DNA from: Mycobacterium sp. OTB74
Lineage (GTDB): Bacteria > Actinomycetota > Actinomycetes > Mycobacteriales > Mycobacteriaceae
Reading direction: 5' to 3'
Assembly (NCBI RefSeq): GCF_029892685.1
Contig: NZ_JARXVD010000004.1
Location: 62,001-126,000, forward strand
Length of the DNA stretch: 64,000 nucleotides
How positions within the stretch are numbered: position 1 is the first letter of the stretch; every line of letters starts with the position of its first letter. Of the stretch, positions 1-8,385 are shown piece after piece. The translations under genes were made by a program, and so were the position numbers. The notes under the pieces are model-generated. The model ran no database searches, was not told the origin of the DNA, and saw nothing but the letters and a program-made list of their open reading frames with translations.

Positions 1-288
1 CGGCTCGTAGTAGAACGTGCTCAGCGTGCTGGAGTTCAGCCGCACCCGGTTGGTCGCGGTCGCGGCGACCGTCCACAGCAGCACCGGATCGAGGTAACGA
101 GTCATCTGCGGCGGGTACGGCTGCTCTTTGCCCGGATAGGTGCTGTGCATATCGACCGGCGTGACCAGGCGATCGCCGACCCACAGCGTGTCGTAGCCAA
201 GGTCCTCGAGACCGCGGCAGAACGCGCTCAGGCCAACGGCGCTGCTAATCGCGGGCCCGACTATCGGAATTGCGAAACCAAGCCTCAT
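1..288 (-). CDS. LLM-class F420-dependent oxidoreductase, N-terminal part (runs off the window)
   Basis: The reverse strand reads from ATG at 288 to the left edge without a stop (96 codons). The start MRLGFAIPIVGPA and the segments FCRGLEDLGYDTLWVGDRL and LDPVLLWTVAATATNRVRL are typical of the first beta-alpha units of luciferase-like, F420-dependent oxidoreductases. These are soluble TIM-barrel enzymes that use reduced F420 or FMN. Only the N-terminal third is visible, so the substrate cannot be inferred. A 15-bp perfect palindrome lies 65 bases upstream of the start and may be its operator. Confidence 0.8.
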   Translation of the reverse strand, partial: MRLGFAIPIVGPAISSAVGLSAFCRGLEDLGYDTLWVGDRLVTPVDMHSTYPGKEQPYPPQMTRYLDPVLLWTVAATATNRVRLNSSTLSTFYYEP

Positions 289-352
289 CGGGGGAATCCT
301 CTCCGGGCAGACGATCGTCGGCCGACACCGAGATCTGGCATATCGAATGTTT

Positions 353-367
353 TTGATGATTCATCAA
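353..367. promoter_or_regulatory. 15-bp perfect palindrome, likely operator
   Basis: The arms TTGATGA and TCATCAA are exact inverted repeats around one central base. The site lies in the intergenic gap upstream of the LLM gene that starts at 288. It shares the TTGATG/CATCAA half-site character of the MarR operator at 1101-1128, so the same regulator may bind both. Confidence 0.5.
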
Positions 368-423
368 CGATTATTCGGACGCACGGCGCGCCTGTTCTTT
401 CACGGCTTAGACTGGCGGTCTAC

Positions 424-1047
424 TCAGCCGGAAATGGTTGCGCCGAGGGCGAAGTTGAAGTTCCCCACCCCGTGGCGGGCGAGTCCCATCACGACCAGAC
501 CCGTTCCTTCCAGCCAGTGCGCCATGCTCAAGCCGCCCACATCCAGCGGGCGCAGCCCAAGGCTCTCGATGAACTCCGCCACGCTCGCCTTGGCGCGCGC
601 GTCGTCGCCGGCGATGAAGACGTCGAGCGGCCGACCCTGGGCCAGGACAACACCGAAGATGGTGTTGAATGCCTTCACCACGCTGGCGCTGGCCGGTGCC
701 GCTTTGGCAACTTCCTGCGCAATCGAGCTGTCATCGGGGATGGCCAGCCCGTCGGCCGCGGAATTGAAGGGGTTGCTGATGTCGACGATGACCTTGCCCG
801 CGAGGGCATTTCCGTACTGGGTGACGACCGGAACGACATTGGCGTACAACAAGGCCACGATGACGATGTCCCCGGTCGGGACTGCGCCGAACTCCCCCGT
901 CGTTGCGCTGCCGCCGAGAGCCTTGGCCAGGTCAGCGGCCTTGGCCTGATCGCGGCCAATAACCTCGACGGTGTTTCCGCCCGCTACCGCCAGCGAGCCG
1001 ATGGCGCGGGCCATGTTCCCGGTACCGATGACGCTGATGCTGCCCAT
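424..1047 (-). CDS. F420/NADP oxidoreductase-type Rossmann protein
   Basis: This 207-residue protein begins MGSISVIGTGNMARAIG, a nucleotide-binding GxGxxA loop. It matches the NADP oxidoreductase, coenzyme F420-dependent family (PF03807) in length and layout. Such proteins move hydride between F420 and NADP, or act on small substrates using NADPH. I chose ATG at 1047 because AGGAC lies about 8 bases upstream and the Rossmann strand starts at residue 3; a longer form to 1095 would cover the regulatory palindromes. It is divergent from the MarR gene and probably controlled by it. The exact reaction is not determined. Confidence 0.8.
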   Translation of the reverse strand: MGSISVIGTGNMARAIGSLAVAGGNTVEVIGRDQAKAADLAKALGGSATTGEFGAVPTGDIVIVALLYANVVPVVTQYGNALAGKVIVDISNPFNSAADGLAIPDDSSIAQEVAKAAPASASVVKAFNTIFGVVLAQGRPLDVFIAGDDARAKASVAEFIESLGLRPLDVGGLSMAHWLEGTGLVVMGLARHGVGNFNFALGATISG

Positions 1048-1080
1048 GAGATGTCCTAACTTGAGTGACGATCGAAAAGG

Positions 1081-1128
1081 TTGACTACTCAACATTAGTT
1101 CTGGTTTGTTGATGCGTCAACAAACCAG
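1081..1128. promoter_or_regulatory. MarR operator region: two TTGA-N4-TCAA elements
   Basis: At 1101-1128 the 12-base arm CTGGTTTGTTGA and its exact reverse complement TCAACAAACCAG flank TGCG. A second TTGA-N4-TCAA element lies at 1081-1092. The element centres are 28 bp apart, so dimers could bind on nearly the same helix face. The region fills the gap between the divergent oxidoreductase (start 1047) and the MarR gene (start 1134), as expected for an autoregulated MarR repressor. Confidence 0.75.
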
Positions 1129-1133
1129 GTAGC

Positions 1134-1616
1134 ATGGGGTTGATGGAACCGAACTGGCTGAGTCCTCGCGAAGACCGCGCGTGGCGGGCCTTCATGCACG
1201 CGCACCATCAGCTCGTCGTGCACCTGAACCGGGGCCTGCAGGAGTCGGGTCTGTCCGGCGCCGATTACGAGATATTGGCGGTGCTCTCGAGCCACGACGG
1301 GGACCGCATGCCCGCCCACAAGCTGTGTGCCACCTTGGACTGGGAGAAAAGCCGGGTCTCCCACCAGGTGCGGCGCATGCAGAAGGACGGGCTGATCTGC
1401 CGCGAGCCCAACCCCGACGATGCCCGCAGCACCATGATCTGCCTGCTGCCGGCCGGCCGCGCCGCCATCGAAAAGGCGGCACCCGAGCACGTCGAGGACG
1501 TGCGCCGGAACTTCATCGACCTACTGTCGCCGGCCGAGCTCGACATGCTCGCCGCCCTCAACGAACGAATCTTGCACCACCTGGCAGGCGACGACTCCCC
1601 CGCCGAAGACGAGTGA
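1134..1616 (+). CDS. MarR-family transcriptional regulator
   Basis: The 160-residue protein has the MarR winged-helix layout. There is an N-terminal dimerisation helix, then ADYEILAVLSS, the recognition-helix segment WEKSRVSHQVRRMQKDG and the wing NPDDARSTMICLLPAG, followed by C-terminal dimerisation helices. It likely binds the palindromes at 1081-1128 directly in front of it. It would repress itself and the divergent oxidoreductase until a small phenolic or lipophilic ligand binds; the ligand is unknown. The start may be ATG 1134 or ATG 1143, and neither has a strong ribosome-binding site. Confidence 0.88.
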   Translation: MGLMEPNWLSPREDRAWRAFMHAHHQLVVHLNRGLQESGLSGADYEILAVLSSHDGDRMPAHKLCATLDWEKSRVSHQVRRMQKDGLICREPNPDDARSTMICLLPAGRAAIEKAAPEHVEDVRRNFIDLLSPAELDMLAALNERILHHLAGDDSPAEDE

Positions 1617-1660
1617 CACCTCTCCCCCGGTCTGGAAACGGGAAAGTACTTGGCGCGTCC

Positions 1661-2818
1661 TCAGTCCGCCGGTGCCAGCACCACCGCCGAGTTCTGCCCG
1701 CCCATACCCAGCGAGGTCTTCAGGGTCAGCCCGCCGCCGATCGAGGTCGGCCCGTCAAGCAGGCGATGGTGGCCGGCGGCAACCATCGGCGGCGCCGGAA
1801 TCACGCCGCGTCGGTATCCCATAGCGGCCGCGGCGACCTCGACCGCGGCTGCAGCGCCCTGGCAGTGCCCGGCCAGCGGTTTAACCGAGTAAAGCGCGGG
1901 TCGGCCGCCGAACACCTCGTCCACCAGCGCACCCTCGGCGGCATCGCACTGCGCGGTGCCGGGCCCGTGCGCGTTCACGTACGCGATGTCCCCGACCTTG
2001 ACGTTCGCGGAGTCCAGCGCGGTGTGCACGCACTCGTCGATGTGCACGCGGGCCGGGTCGACGGAGGTGACATGGTGGGCGTCGTGGGTCATCGCTCCGC
2101 CCAGCACCGACGCGTACGCTCGGGCGCGCCGGTTGGTCAGCACAAACGCCACCGCCGCCTCCCCTACCGAGAAGCCACGGCTGCCTTCCTGGAACGGCCG
2201 GCACGCGTCCAACGGCTCGGTATCGACCACGGCGACTCCGAGTTTGACGAAATGCTCGACGTTCTCCGGGGTCAGCGACAGGTCGGTGGCCAGGAACACA
2301 ACGTCGTCAACCATCCCGGCGTCGAGCCACATCTTGGCGGTGATCAATCCGGCGTTGCCCGATGCGCACATCGCCGAGATGTTCATCGCCGGCCCGTGGA
2401 AACCGTGCTCCTGCATCAGCATCGAGACCGGCGTCGATGGCATCAGCGCCAGATAGTCACGCACCCTGCGACTGCCGCCGTCGACCAGGTAGAACTCCCG
2501 CCAGCTTTCGATCTCAGGCAGGACCAGGGCGTGCAGGAGCCCGACCCGCCGCCCCGGCACCCAGCCACGCTCGCCGGCGTCCTCGATCGCCTCCCGGGTC
2601 ACAGCGCGCATCGCCCGCGCCGAGCGGGTCGGCCCGTCCTCGACGGACCCACAGTCCGGCACCCGAGCCAGCCACGCCGAGTCCTGACCATCCGGCCCGT
2701 AGCCGGGGTACAGCGCCGCGGCCGGTTTGCCGCTGAGCAGCCCGGCCCACAGCCGTTTGCGGCCCCACCCGTATCCGGTCGCCGCGCCGATGCCCGCGAT
2801 GTTCATCGCGTTTGCCAT
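1661..2818 (-). CDS. Beta-ketoacyl synthase-like (thiolase-fold) protein
   Basis: The 385-residue protein carries the ketosynthase catalytic set: Cys151 in NISAMCASGNAG, His284 in NAHGPGT and His318 in KPLAGHCQGAA. It is a stand-alone KAS protein; no ACP, KR or AT gene is adjacent. Family members catalyse decarboxylative Claisen condensation of acyl thioesters. The nucleophile context (AMCASG) departs from the usual TACSS, so an atypical or partner-type role is possible. The start at 2818 has GAGGGGACA upstream. It is divergent from the GGDEF gene. Confidence 0.82.
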   Translation of the reverse strand: MANAMNIAGIGAATGYGWGRKRLWAGLLSGKPAAALYPGYGPDGQDSAWLARVPDCGSVEDGPTRSARAMRAVTREAIEDAGERGWVPGRRVGLLHALVLPEIESWREFYLVDGGSRRVRDYLALMPSTPVSMLMQEHGFHGPAMNISAMCASGNAGLITAKMWLDAGMVDDVVFLATDLSLTPENVEHFVKLGVAVVDTEPLDACRPFQEGSRGFSVGEAAVAFVLTNRRARAYASVLGGAMTHDAHHVTSVDPARVHIDECVHTALDSANVKVGDIAYVNAHGPGTAQCDAAEGALVDEVFGGRPALYSVKPLAGHCQGAAAAVEVAAAAMGYRRGVIPAPPMVAAGHHRLLDGPTSIGGGLTLKTSLGMGGQNSAVVLAPAD

Positions 2819-2978
2819 ATGTCTTGTCCCCTCACTCGGTGCTGCGCTGAGCAGCACGTTGACGCCTATGCTGATATCGTCCTACCGAATTCGCCGGATA
2901 GCACTAACCAATAGATTTGGTAGCTGCCGATCCGGTGGCCGGAAAAGTCCCCGTTGCCAACGGCACCCGGTTGGGGGG

Positions 2979-4685
2979 ATGGTAAAGGCATCTGGTAAAG
3001 ACGCCGAGGTGAACGCCGGGGGGATAGTGACACATAGCGCGCCGACGACAGGATTGGTCGACAACGGCTCGGGTGACCAGCGATTCCGGGTGCTGATCGA
3101 TCACAGCCCGGACGCGATCTGTGTGCACGAGGCCGGCCGCGTCGTCTATGTGAACCCGGCAGGTGTGCGGTGGATGGCGGCCGAGTCGGCTGACGAGATG
3201 GTGGGGCATCTCATCACCGAATTCGTCCATGCGGATTCGGTGCCGGGGATGCTGGCTCGACTGGCGACCCTGTGCGAACAGGGCGATGCGTCCGACCCTG
3301 CGGAGGCCGTGCTGCTGCGCTTCGACGGCGGGACGCTCGACGTCGAGGTGGTATCGATCCTCACCACGTGGGAAGGCCGGCCAGCCCATCAGGTGGTATT
3401 CCGGGATATCACCGCGCAGAAGGCAGCGCAGGCGACCATGCGCTACCAGGCCGCGCTGGTCGAGCATGTGTCCGATGCGATCATCGGTACCTCGCCAGAC
3501 GGGGTCGTCACCGCCTGGAATCCGGCTGCGGAGACCATCTACCAGCGGCCAGCGGGGCAGACCCGCGGGTTGCCGATCCACGCCGCAGTCGGCGCCTCCT
3601 TGGACCCCGCGGAGATCGTGGCCGCCGGCGGAGTGCAGCACAGCACCCACTACACGCCCGACGGGCGGGCCCTGGCGATCCGGGTGTCCGCAGCGGCCAT
3701 GGATTCCGGCTACGTGTTGGTCTGTTCCGACCAGACGGCGCTACGTCGCGCCGAGCAGCATTTCCAGACCGTCGTCAATTCCCTGAACCGCGGGGTATTG
3801 GTAATCGACCCAGACGACCGCATCACTTCGGTCAACCCGGCGGCACTGCGCATCCTCGGCCTGGCCGAACGTACCCCCACGACCGCCGCGGAACTGGCCG
3901 CGACGTTCTTGTCGTACGGGTTCGACGGGAAGATCGAATTCGACGGTAAGAGTCAGGTACCGGCCGAGCACCCCGTCGAGATCACCCGAAGCACCGGCCG
4001 ACCGGTGCGCGACGTGCTGATCGGTGTCGACGTCTTCGGCGGACGCCGTCTATGGCTGTCGGTCAGCACCTGTCGTCTGGCTCCCTCCGACCGTAGCGAC
4101 TCCGGGGTGCTTGTCACGTTTGCTGATGTGACGGCCGAGCACCTGGCCGCTGAGCGACTGCGGTACGACGCCACCCACGACACCCTCACTGCCCTGCCCA
4201 ACCGGGCCTGCGTCACTGACCAGATCACCCGAGCCCTGGCCGGGATCGGCGCTGCGCCGCTGGCGGCGGTGATCTTCGTCGACCTCGACCAACTCAAATC
4301 GGTCAATGACACCTTCGGCCATCACGCCGGCGATTCAGTGATCCGGATCTGCGCCGAGCGGTTCACTGAAGTGTTGCGAGCCGGGGACACTGTCGCGCGC
4401 ATCGGCGGCGATGAGTTCGTCCTCCTCATTGGCGCGCCAGCGACCGTTGACGATCTTGAGCACATCGCCCGGCGTCTCCATGCCGCTCTGGCCGTGCCGA
4501 TCCGTATCGATGACCGCACCGTCGTCGGCAGCGCCAGCGCCAGCATCGGCATCGCGGTGACCCTTCCCGGAGAGACTCGAGCTGCGACCGAGATCCTCAA
4601 GCATGCCGATATCGCGATGTACGAGGCGAAAACCAGTGGCCGCGGCCAGACCCGATTCTCGGCGCACGAGGACTTGGCGGTTTGA
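2979..4685 (+). CDS. PAS-GGDEF diguanylate cyclase
   Basis: This protein of about 568 residues has roughly three PAS-like sensor domains. The first has FRVLIDHSPDAICVHEAGRVVYVN, the second VEHVSDAIIGTSPDGVVTAWNPAA and the third VVNSLNRGVLVIDPDDRITSVN. A GGDEF domain follows, with the intact GGDEF signature at residues 476-480 and an RAGD inhibitory I-site five residues before it. It should therefore make cyclic di-GMP and be product-inhibited. No EAL domain or membrane segment is present. The start is uncertain: ATG 2979 has a G-run immediately against it, and GTG 3027 has GGGGGG a few bases upstream. Confidence 0.88.
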   Translation: MVKASGKDAEVNAGGIVTHSAPTTGLVDNGSGDQRFRVLIDHSPDAICVHEAGRVVYVNPAGVRWMAAESADEMVGHLITEFVHADSVPGMLARLATLCEQGDASDPAEAVLLRFDGGTLDVEVVSILTTWEGRPAHQVVFRDITAQKAAQATMRYQAALVEHVSDAIIGTSPDGVVTAWNPAAETIYQRPAGQTRGLPIHAAVGASLDPAEIVAAGGVQHSTHYTPDGRALAIRVSAAAMDSGYVLVCSDQTALRRAEQHFQTVVNSLNRGVLVIDPDDRITSVNPAALRILGLAERTPTTAAELAATFLSYGFDGKIEFDGKSQVPAEHPVEITRSTGRPVRDVLIGVDVFGGRRLWLSVSTCRLAPSDRSDSGVLVTFADVTAEHLAAERLRYDATHDTLTALPNRACVTDQITRALAGIGAAPLAAVIFVDLDQLKSVNDTFGHHAGDSVIRICAERFTEVLRAGDTVARIGGDEFVLLIGAPATVDDLEHIARRLHAALAVPIRIDDRTVVGSASASIGIAVTLPGETRAATEILKHADIAMYEAKTSGRGQTRFSAHEDLAV

Positions 4686-5036
4686 CCGCCGCACAGCGCC
4701 ATCGACGCCCACCGCATCGGCCTTTCGATTCCGTCACTGTGACGCATCGCTGCCTGATTGCCCCACGGTAAGACCTCAGTCCGGCAATTGAACTCGGCTG
4801 GGTGGATAGGACCCTAATCCCTAAGGGAAAAAGTCACCATCGTAATGCAAGGTATGGCAGCCCAAGCTGGTGACGGTGCCGACCGCGGCGAACTCGCAAA
4901 GGTCGCCACACTGGCGCTCGGCGCCCTCCCCTGGACCCAGGTCTAGCTGGATACCGGCGAGCGGCGGGGATGAAATAAGTAGCCGCAGAACATCATTGCG
5001 CGATCCTGCGATCGCGCTCACGAAGACAGCGATCAT
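4686..5036. other. 351-bp intergenic stretch, no convincing gene
   Basis: This interval separates the GGDEF gene from the leftward hemophore-like gene. A 71-codon frame on the minus strand starts right after the hemophore stop (TGA then ATG), but its product shows no signal peptide, membrane segment or family motif. A small CGTCA/TGACG inverted repeat at 4732-4744 lies just past the GGDEF stop. I see nothing else of note. Confidence 0.5.
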
Positions 5037-5417
5037 TCAGAATGTGTTGCAGGTGTTGGCGACCTGTGTCAGCTCTTGGGCTTGGGGCGACCCGAGCCGA
5101 TCGGCGATCAAGCCCTGCGCCTTGGGATTAACAGCCAACTGTTGGTCGACACGCTGCTGGCGCTGATCCACCGTTAGCGCCAAGAATTGCTGCAACCTGG
5201 CCTGCGCCTGGGGCCGGCTGCTCAGTAAGGAAGCCAGGTCGGGCGCTTCGGCTGCCAGCGCGGCAGTGATCTGGTTGTAAGTGCACGTGGTGGTGACCAG
5301 CGGAGCCAGCGCCGAGGTCACGTCAGCCGTCGCCGTCGCCGGCTGGATACAGAACGCTGCTGCCGTGATTGTGCTGCCGATCAACAGATTTCGGAGTCGA
5401 GATGCTGATTTCGTCAT
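5037..5417 (-). CDS. Hemophore-related secreted protein (Rv0203/MHB type)
   Basis: The 126-residue protein has a basic start, a hydrophobic core (LLIGSTITAAAF) and an Ala-rich cleavage region near residue 32. A small helical domain follows, with two cysteines at residues 45 and 123 that probably form a disulfide. The pattern TTTCTYNQITAAL ... LTQVANTCNTF is characteristic of the mycobacterial haem-binding MHB family, whose characterised member Rv0203 carries haem for uptake. The haem ligands cannot be assigned from sequence alone. It lies downstream of another small secreted-protein gene on the same strand but beyond a hairpin, so it is probably transcribed alone. Confidence 0.82.
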   Translation of the reverse strand: MTKSASRLRNLLIGSTITAAAFCIQPATATADVTSALAPLVTTTCTYNQITAALAAEAPDLASLLSSRPQAQARLQQFLALTVDQRQQRVDQQLAVNPKAQGLIADRLGSPQAQELTQVANTCNTF

Positions 5418-5465
5418 TGTGAGCCTTCCCTTGGGCGGATGCGGTGCGAGCGCTGCATGAGGACA

Positions 5466-5510
5466 GGCAGTGATGGCACCGTCACCAAATGCCTTGGTGC
5501 CATCACTGCC
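5466..5510 (-). terminator. Perfect 15-bp stem hairpin
   Basis: GGCAGTGATGGCACC and GGTGCCATCACTGCC are exact inverted repeats around a 15-base loop. The hairpin lies just after the stop of the small secreted-protein gene (5563-5772, minus) and before the hemophore gene. No U-tract follows, which is common for mycobacterial hairpin terminators. A regulatory hairpin in the hemophore leader is an alternative. Confidence 0.6.
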
Positions 5511-5562
5511 GCCGCTCTCTTTCCGCGGGACCGGGTCAGTGCCGCGGCGTGGGTGTTCGCGG

Positions 5563-5772
5563 CTACGGGGTCAGCGCACGAATGGGATGGGTGACCGCCC
5601 AGATCGGGTGCTCAACGTCGCCCACGTAATGCCGTACCGGATGTTCGGGACCTGACCACCAGGGACGCCATGGGTCTGCTGCGGCGACCCCCGGAACGGC
5701 CAGAGCGCCGAGCATCGACACCCCGAGTGCCCCCAGTAGTACCGCCAACCGCCTCCGTGTTCTTTTGGGCAT
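5563..5772 (-). CDS. Small secreted protein of unknown function
   Basis: This is a 69-residue protein. MPKRTRRRLAVLLGALGV and a hydrophobic stretch ending GVAAADP form a clear signal peptide. The mature part is only about 38 residues and rich in Trp, Pro and His (DPWRPWWSGPEHPVRHYVG), ending HPIRALTP. The start at 5772 is fixed by a strong GGAGG ribosome-binding site. It may be a small exported peptide; I recognise no family. It lies upstream of, and divergent from, the two-component genes. Confidence 0.65.
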   Translation of the reverse strand: MPKRTRRRLAVLLGALGVSMLGALAVPGVAAADPWRPWWSGPEHPVRHYVGDVEHPIWAVTHPIRALTP

Positions 5773-5996
5773 GATGCCTCCTAAATCTGTGTAGATGCTT
5801 CTGCGATGAAATGACCTCGAACTCGTCGCCACTGGCCCGAGTTCCCCACAACTGCACCAGCTACGCCGTTTGACTGCCGTTAGGGCAGCGCCGAATTCTC
5901 AGCGGCGTGTGCGCCGCGGCCGCGGACTTGTGGCAGGCAGGTCCCGGTGTCCATACCTCACACCCGTCTAACAGGGGTTCACGGCACCATTATTCT

Positions 5997-6653
5997 GTGC
6001 GAGTACTTGTGGTCGAGGACGAACGCCTCCTAGCCGACACAGTCGCGTCGGGGTTACGCCGCCACGGCATGGCGGTCGATGTCACCTACGACGGCGACAC
6101 GGCATTGCAAAACTGCGCCGTCAACGACTACGACGTCGTGGTGCTGGATCGCGATCTGCCAGTGACGTCCGGTGACGACGTCTGCCGGCAGCTGGTACAG
6201 GAGCAACGAACTACCAGGATCCTGATGCTCACCGCCGCGACCGAGGTCGCCGACCGGGTCGAGGGTCTCGGGCTGGGCGCCGACGATTATCTGAATAAGC
6301 CGTTCGCTTTCGCTGAACTGGTGGCCCGCGTCCAGGCCCTGGCTCGCCGATCCCGACCGGCGAGCCAGCCGGTGCTGACTAGGGGCGACATCAGCCTGGA
6401 TCTGCATCGCCACACCGTCACGCGCGATGGCGCCCTCATTGACCTGTCACGCAAAGAATTCGCAGTGCTAGCCGAACTGTTGTTGGCACAGGGTGGCGTC
6501 GTGTCCGCCGAGCATCTGTTGGAGAAAGCCTGGGATGAGAATGCCGACCCATTCACTGGTGTCGTGCGCTACACCATCATGATGGTGCGCAGAAAACTCG
6601 GCGATCCAGCAGTTGTCGAAACACTTCCCGGTGCGGGGTACCGCATCTCATGA
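5997..6653 (+). CDS. OmpR-family response regulator
   Basis: The 218-residue protein has a receiver domain (VRVLVVEDERLLADTV, phospho-acceptor Asp in VVVLDRDLPV, switch Lys in LNKPFAFAELVARV) and a C-terminal winged helix (LSRKEFAVLAELLLAQGGVVSAEHLLEKAW ... VVRYTIMMVRRKLG). GTG 5997 is chosen because the first receiver strand begins immediately. No ribosome-binding site is visible, so it may be a leaderless mRNA. Its stop overlaps the kinase start by four bases, so the two proteins form a cognate pair. Confidence 0.92.
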   Translation: MRVLVVEDERLLADTVASGLRRHGMAVDVTYDGDTALQNCAVNDYDVVVLDRDLPVTSGDDVCRQLVQEQRTTRILMLTAATEVADRVEGLGLGADDYLNKPFAFAELVARVQALARRSRPASQPVLTRGDISLDLHRHTVTRDGALIDLSRKEFAVLAELLLAQGGVVSAEHLLEKAWDENADPFTGVVRYTIMMVRRKLGDPAVVETLPGAGYRIS

Positions 6654-7831
6654 TCCGCTGGCCCCAATCGACTATCCGAACCCGACTCACCGTGCTGTAC
6701 GCGGGCACGTTCTTCGCTGCCGGTGCCCTACTGGTGGCCCTGATGTATTTCTACCTTCGCCAGGAGTTGGCCAACAGCCCAGGTAGCAGTGCTCTGGCTG
6801 CGGCGCACGACTTCCTGGCTACGCACCGAATACGCAACCATCCGTTCGTCGATGACGTCGTTGAGGTGCTGTCGGTGCAGGCTGAAGAGCGACGACGAGA
6901 GCTGCTCGATTCGGTGCTCGCGTGGTCGCTCGGCTTTCTGGTTGTCATCGGTATCGTCTCGGCCGGCTGCGGTTGGCTCCTTGCCGGCCGCGCGCTGCGA
7001 CCGCTGCAGGAGGTCACCGCCGCCGCGCGGCGGGTTGCCGACCGCAACTTGCACGAGCGCATCTCGTTGGACGGGCCGGCCGACGAAATCAAAGAACTGG
7101 CCGACACGTTCAACGCCATGCTCGAACGGTTGGATCGCGCATTCGATAGCCAACACCGATTCGTGGCCAATGCATCACACGAATTGCGCACCCCGCTGGC
7201 CATCAATCGGACCCTGATCGAGGTTGCCCTCGAAGATCCGGACGTGCCGGATGCGACGCGGCACCTGGGCGCGACGCTCCTTCAAGTGAACCGCCGGCAC
7301 GAGCGCCTCATCGGCGGACTGCTGATGCTGGCCACCAGCGAACAAGGAGTTTCCCGACCCACCCCGGTGGACTTCGCCGAATGCGGGCGCCGAGCCGCGG
7401 ACACCGCCGCAGACATGGCCCAGCGTCACGGCGTGCAGATCACCAGCGAATTTCAACCAGCGCACGTGATGGGCGACCAGGAGCTGCTGGATCGGCTGGC
7501 CCAGAACCTCGTCGACAACGCCATCCGTTACAGCCCTCCAGAAGGAGGATGGGCCCGGATCGCGGTGTGGGCCACCGACCGTACCGCGACGCTGGTGATC
7601 GAAAACAACGGAGCGATAATCCCCGCGGAAGCGGTTGATGCGCTCTTCGAGCCGTTTCGCCGGTTGACCCCGCATGAGCGCATGGCCGATCCGGGAGGCG
7701 GATCCGGGCTGGGGCTGTCGATCGTGCGCGCCATCACCGCCGCCCACGGCGGCACCGCGAGTGCAGCGGCGCGAGCCGGTGGTGGCCTCATGGTCACCGT
7801 CAGGATTCCCACGTGCGAACCAACGGATTGA
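6650..7831 (+). CDS. Sensor histidine kinase
   Basis: The 393-residue inner-membrane kinase has transmembrane segments at about 11-34 and 90-112 around a short extracytoplasmic sensor loop of about 55 residues. A HAMP linker follows. The phospho-acceptor is His177 in VANASHELRTPL, and the ATPase domain has an N-box (LAQNLVDNAIRYS) and a GGGSGLGLSIV G-box. It is translationally coupled to the response regulator (ATGA overlap). The small sensor loop suggests an envelope or membrane signal, but the ligand is unknown. Confidence 0.92.
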   Translation: MIRWPQSTIRTRLTVLYAGTFFAAGALLVALMYFYLRQELANSPGSSALAAAHDFLATHRIRNHPFVDDVVEVLSVQAEERRRELLDSVLAWSLGFLVVIGIVSAGCGWLLAGRALRPLQEVTAAARRVADRNLHERISLDGPADEIKELADTFNAMLERLDRAFDSQHRFVANASHELRTPLAINRTLIEVALEDPDVPDATRHLGATLLQVNRRHERLIGGLLMLATSEQGVSRPTPVDFAECGRRAADTAADMAQRHGVQITSEFQPAHVMGDQELLDRLAQNLVDNAIRYSPPEGGWARIAVWATDRTATLVIENNGAIIPAEAVDALFEPFRRLTPHERMADPGGGSGLGLSIVRAITAAHGGTASAAARAGGGLMVTVRIPTCEPTD

Positions 7832-7961
7832 CGATTTCTGCTTCAGGCGTGCTGTTCGGCGGCGGCCCGTATCCCGTTGTCCGCCATCATGCGCCGCCTA
7901 CTCTTGCTCCAGCCGACAGAGGCGGTAGCGTCTGAGTGGTACGTGGCAAGGAGTCGGCACG

Positions 7962-8300
7962 ATGTCCATGACGACGCATTCGGCCGGGCGGCGGCCCGCG
8001 GCATGGTTTGTGTCGATCAGCGCGCTGCTGTTGATGACTGTCGGCTGCGATGCAGAATCGAATCAGCAGACCGCCGCGGATGATTCGGTGACAATGTTGC
8101 CGGTTCCAGGAAACATTCCGCCATTCCCGTTGCCCAGCGACATTCCGCCGGTACCGTTGCCGAGTGCCGTCCCTAGCGTGCACATGCCGAGCGACATTCC
8201 GAAGGTTGAACTTCCAGCTGACGTTCCGCACGTTGAACTGCCCGCCGACATTCCGCAGATTCCACTACCATCCGATATTCCGCCGATCCCCTTTCCGTAA
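7962..8300 (+). CDS. Putative lipoprotein with 9-residue Pro repeats
   Basis: The 112-residue protein has a signal peptide ending LLLMTVGC, a near-lipobox with Cys29. After a short linker come seven consecutive 9-residue blocks of the type SDIPPVPLP, including SDIPKVELP, ADVPHVELP and ADIPQIPLP. The repeats run to the C terminus and would form an extended, polyproline-like surface rod. AAGGAG lies 8 bases before the ATG. It sits downstream of the kinase but has its own 130-bp leader. No known domain is recognised. Confidence 0.72.
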   Translation: MSMTTHSAGRRPAAWFVSISALLLMTVGCDAESNQQTAADDSVTMLPVPGNIPPFPLPSDIPPVPLPSAVPSVHMPSDIPKVELPADVPHVELPADIPQIPLPSDIPPIPFP

Positions 8301-8385
8301 TCTCCACGGCTGCAATATAATCCGTCGCCGTGACGAATTATTCTGCGGCTAAGGGTGTTTGAGTAACGGTAGGCATTGAGCAACC

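Noticed and set aside
4732..4744. CGTCA/TGACG short inverted repeat after the GGDEF gene
   Set aside because: Five-base arms are too short to call a terminator.
4821..5036. 71-codon minus-strand frame starting directly after the hemophore stop
   Set aside because: The TGA-ATG junction suggests coupling, but there is no ribosome-binding site, signal peptide, membrane helix or family motif, and a plus-strand frame of similar quality overlaps it.
8301..8385. Imperfect inverted repeat (about 12 of 15 pairs) between the repeat lipoprotein and coxE
   Set aside because: It could be a bidirectional terminator between the convergent genes, but pairing is broken at several places and no U-tract follows.
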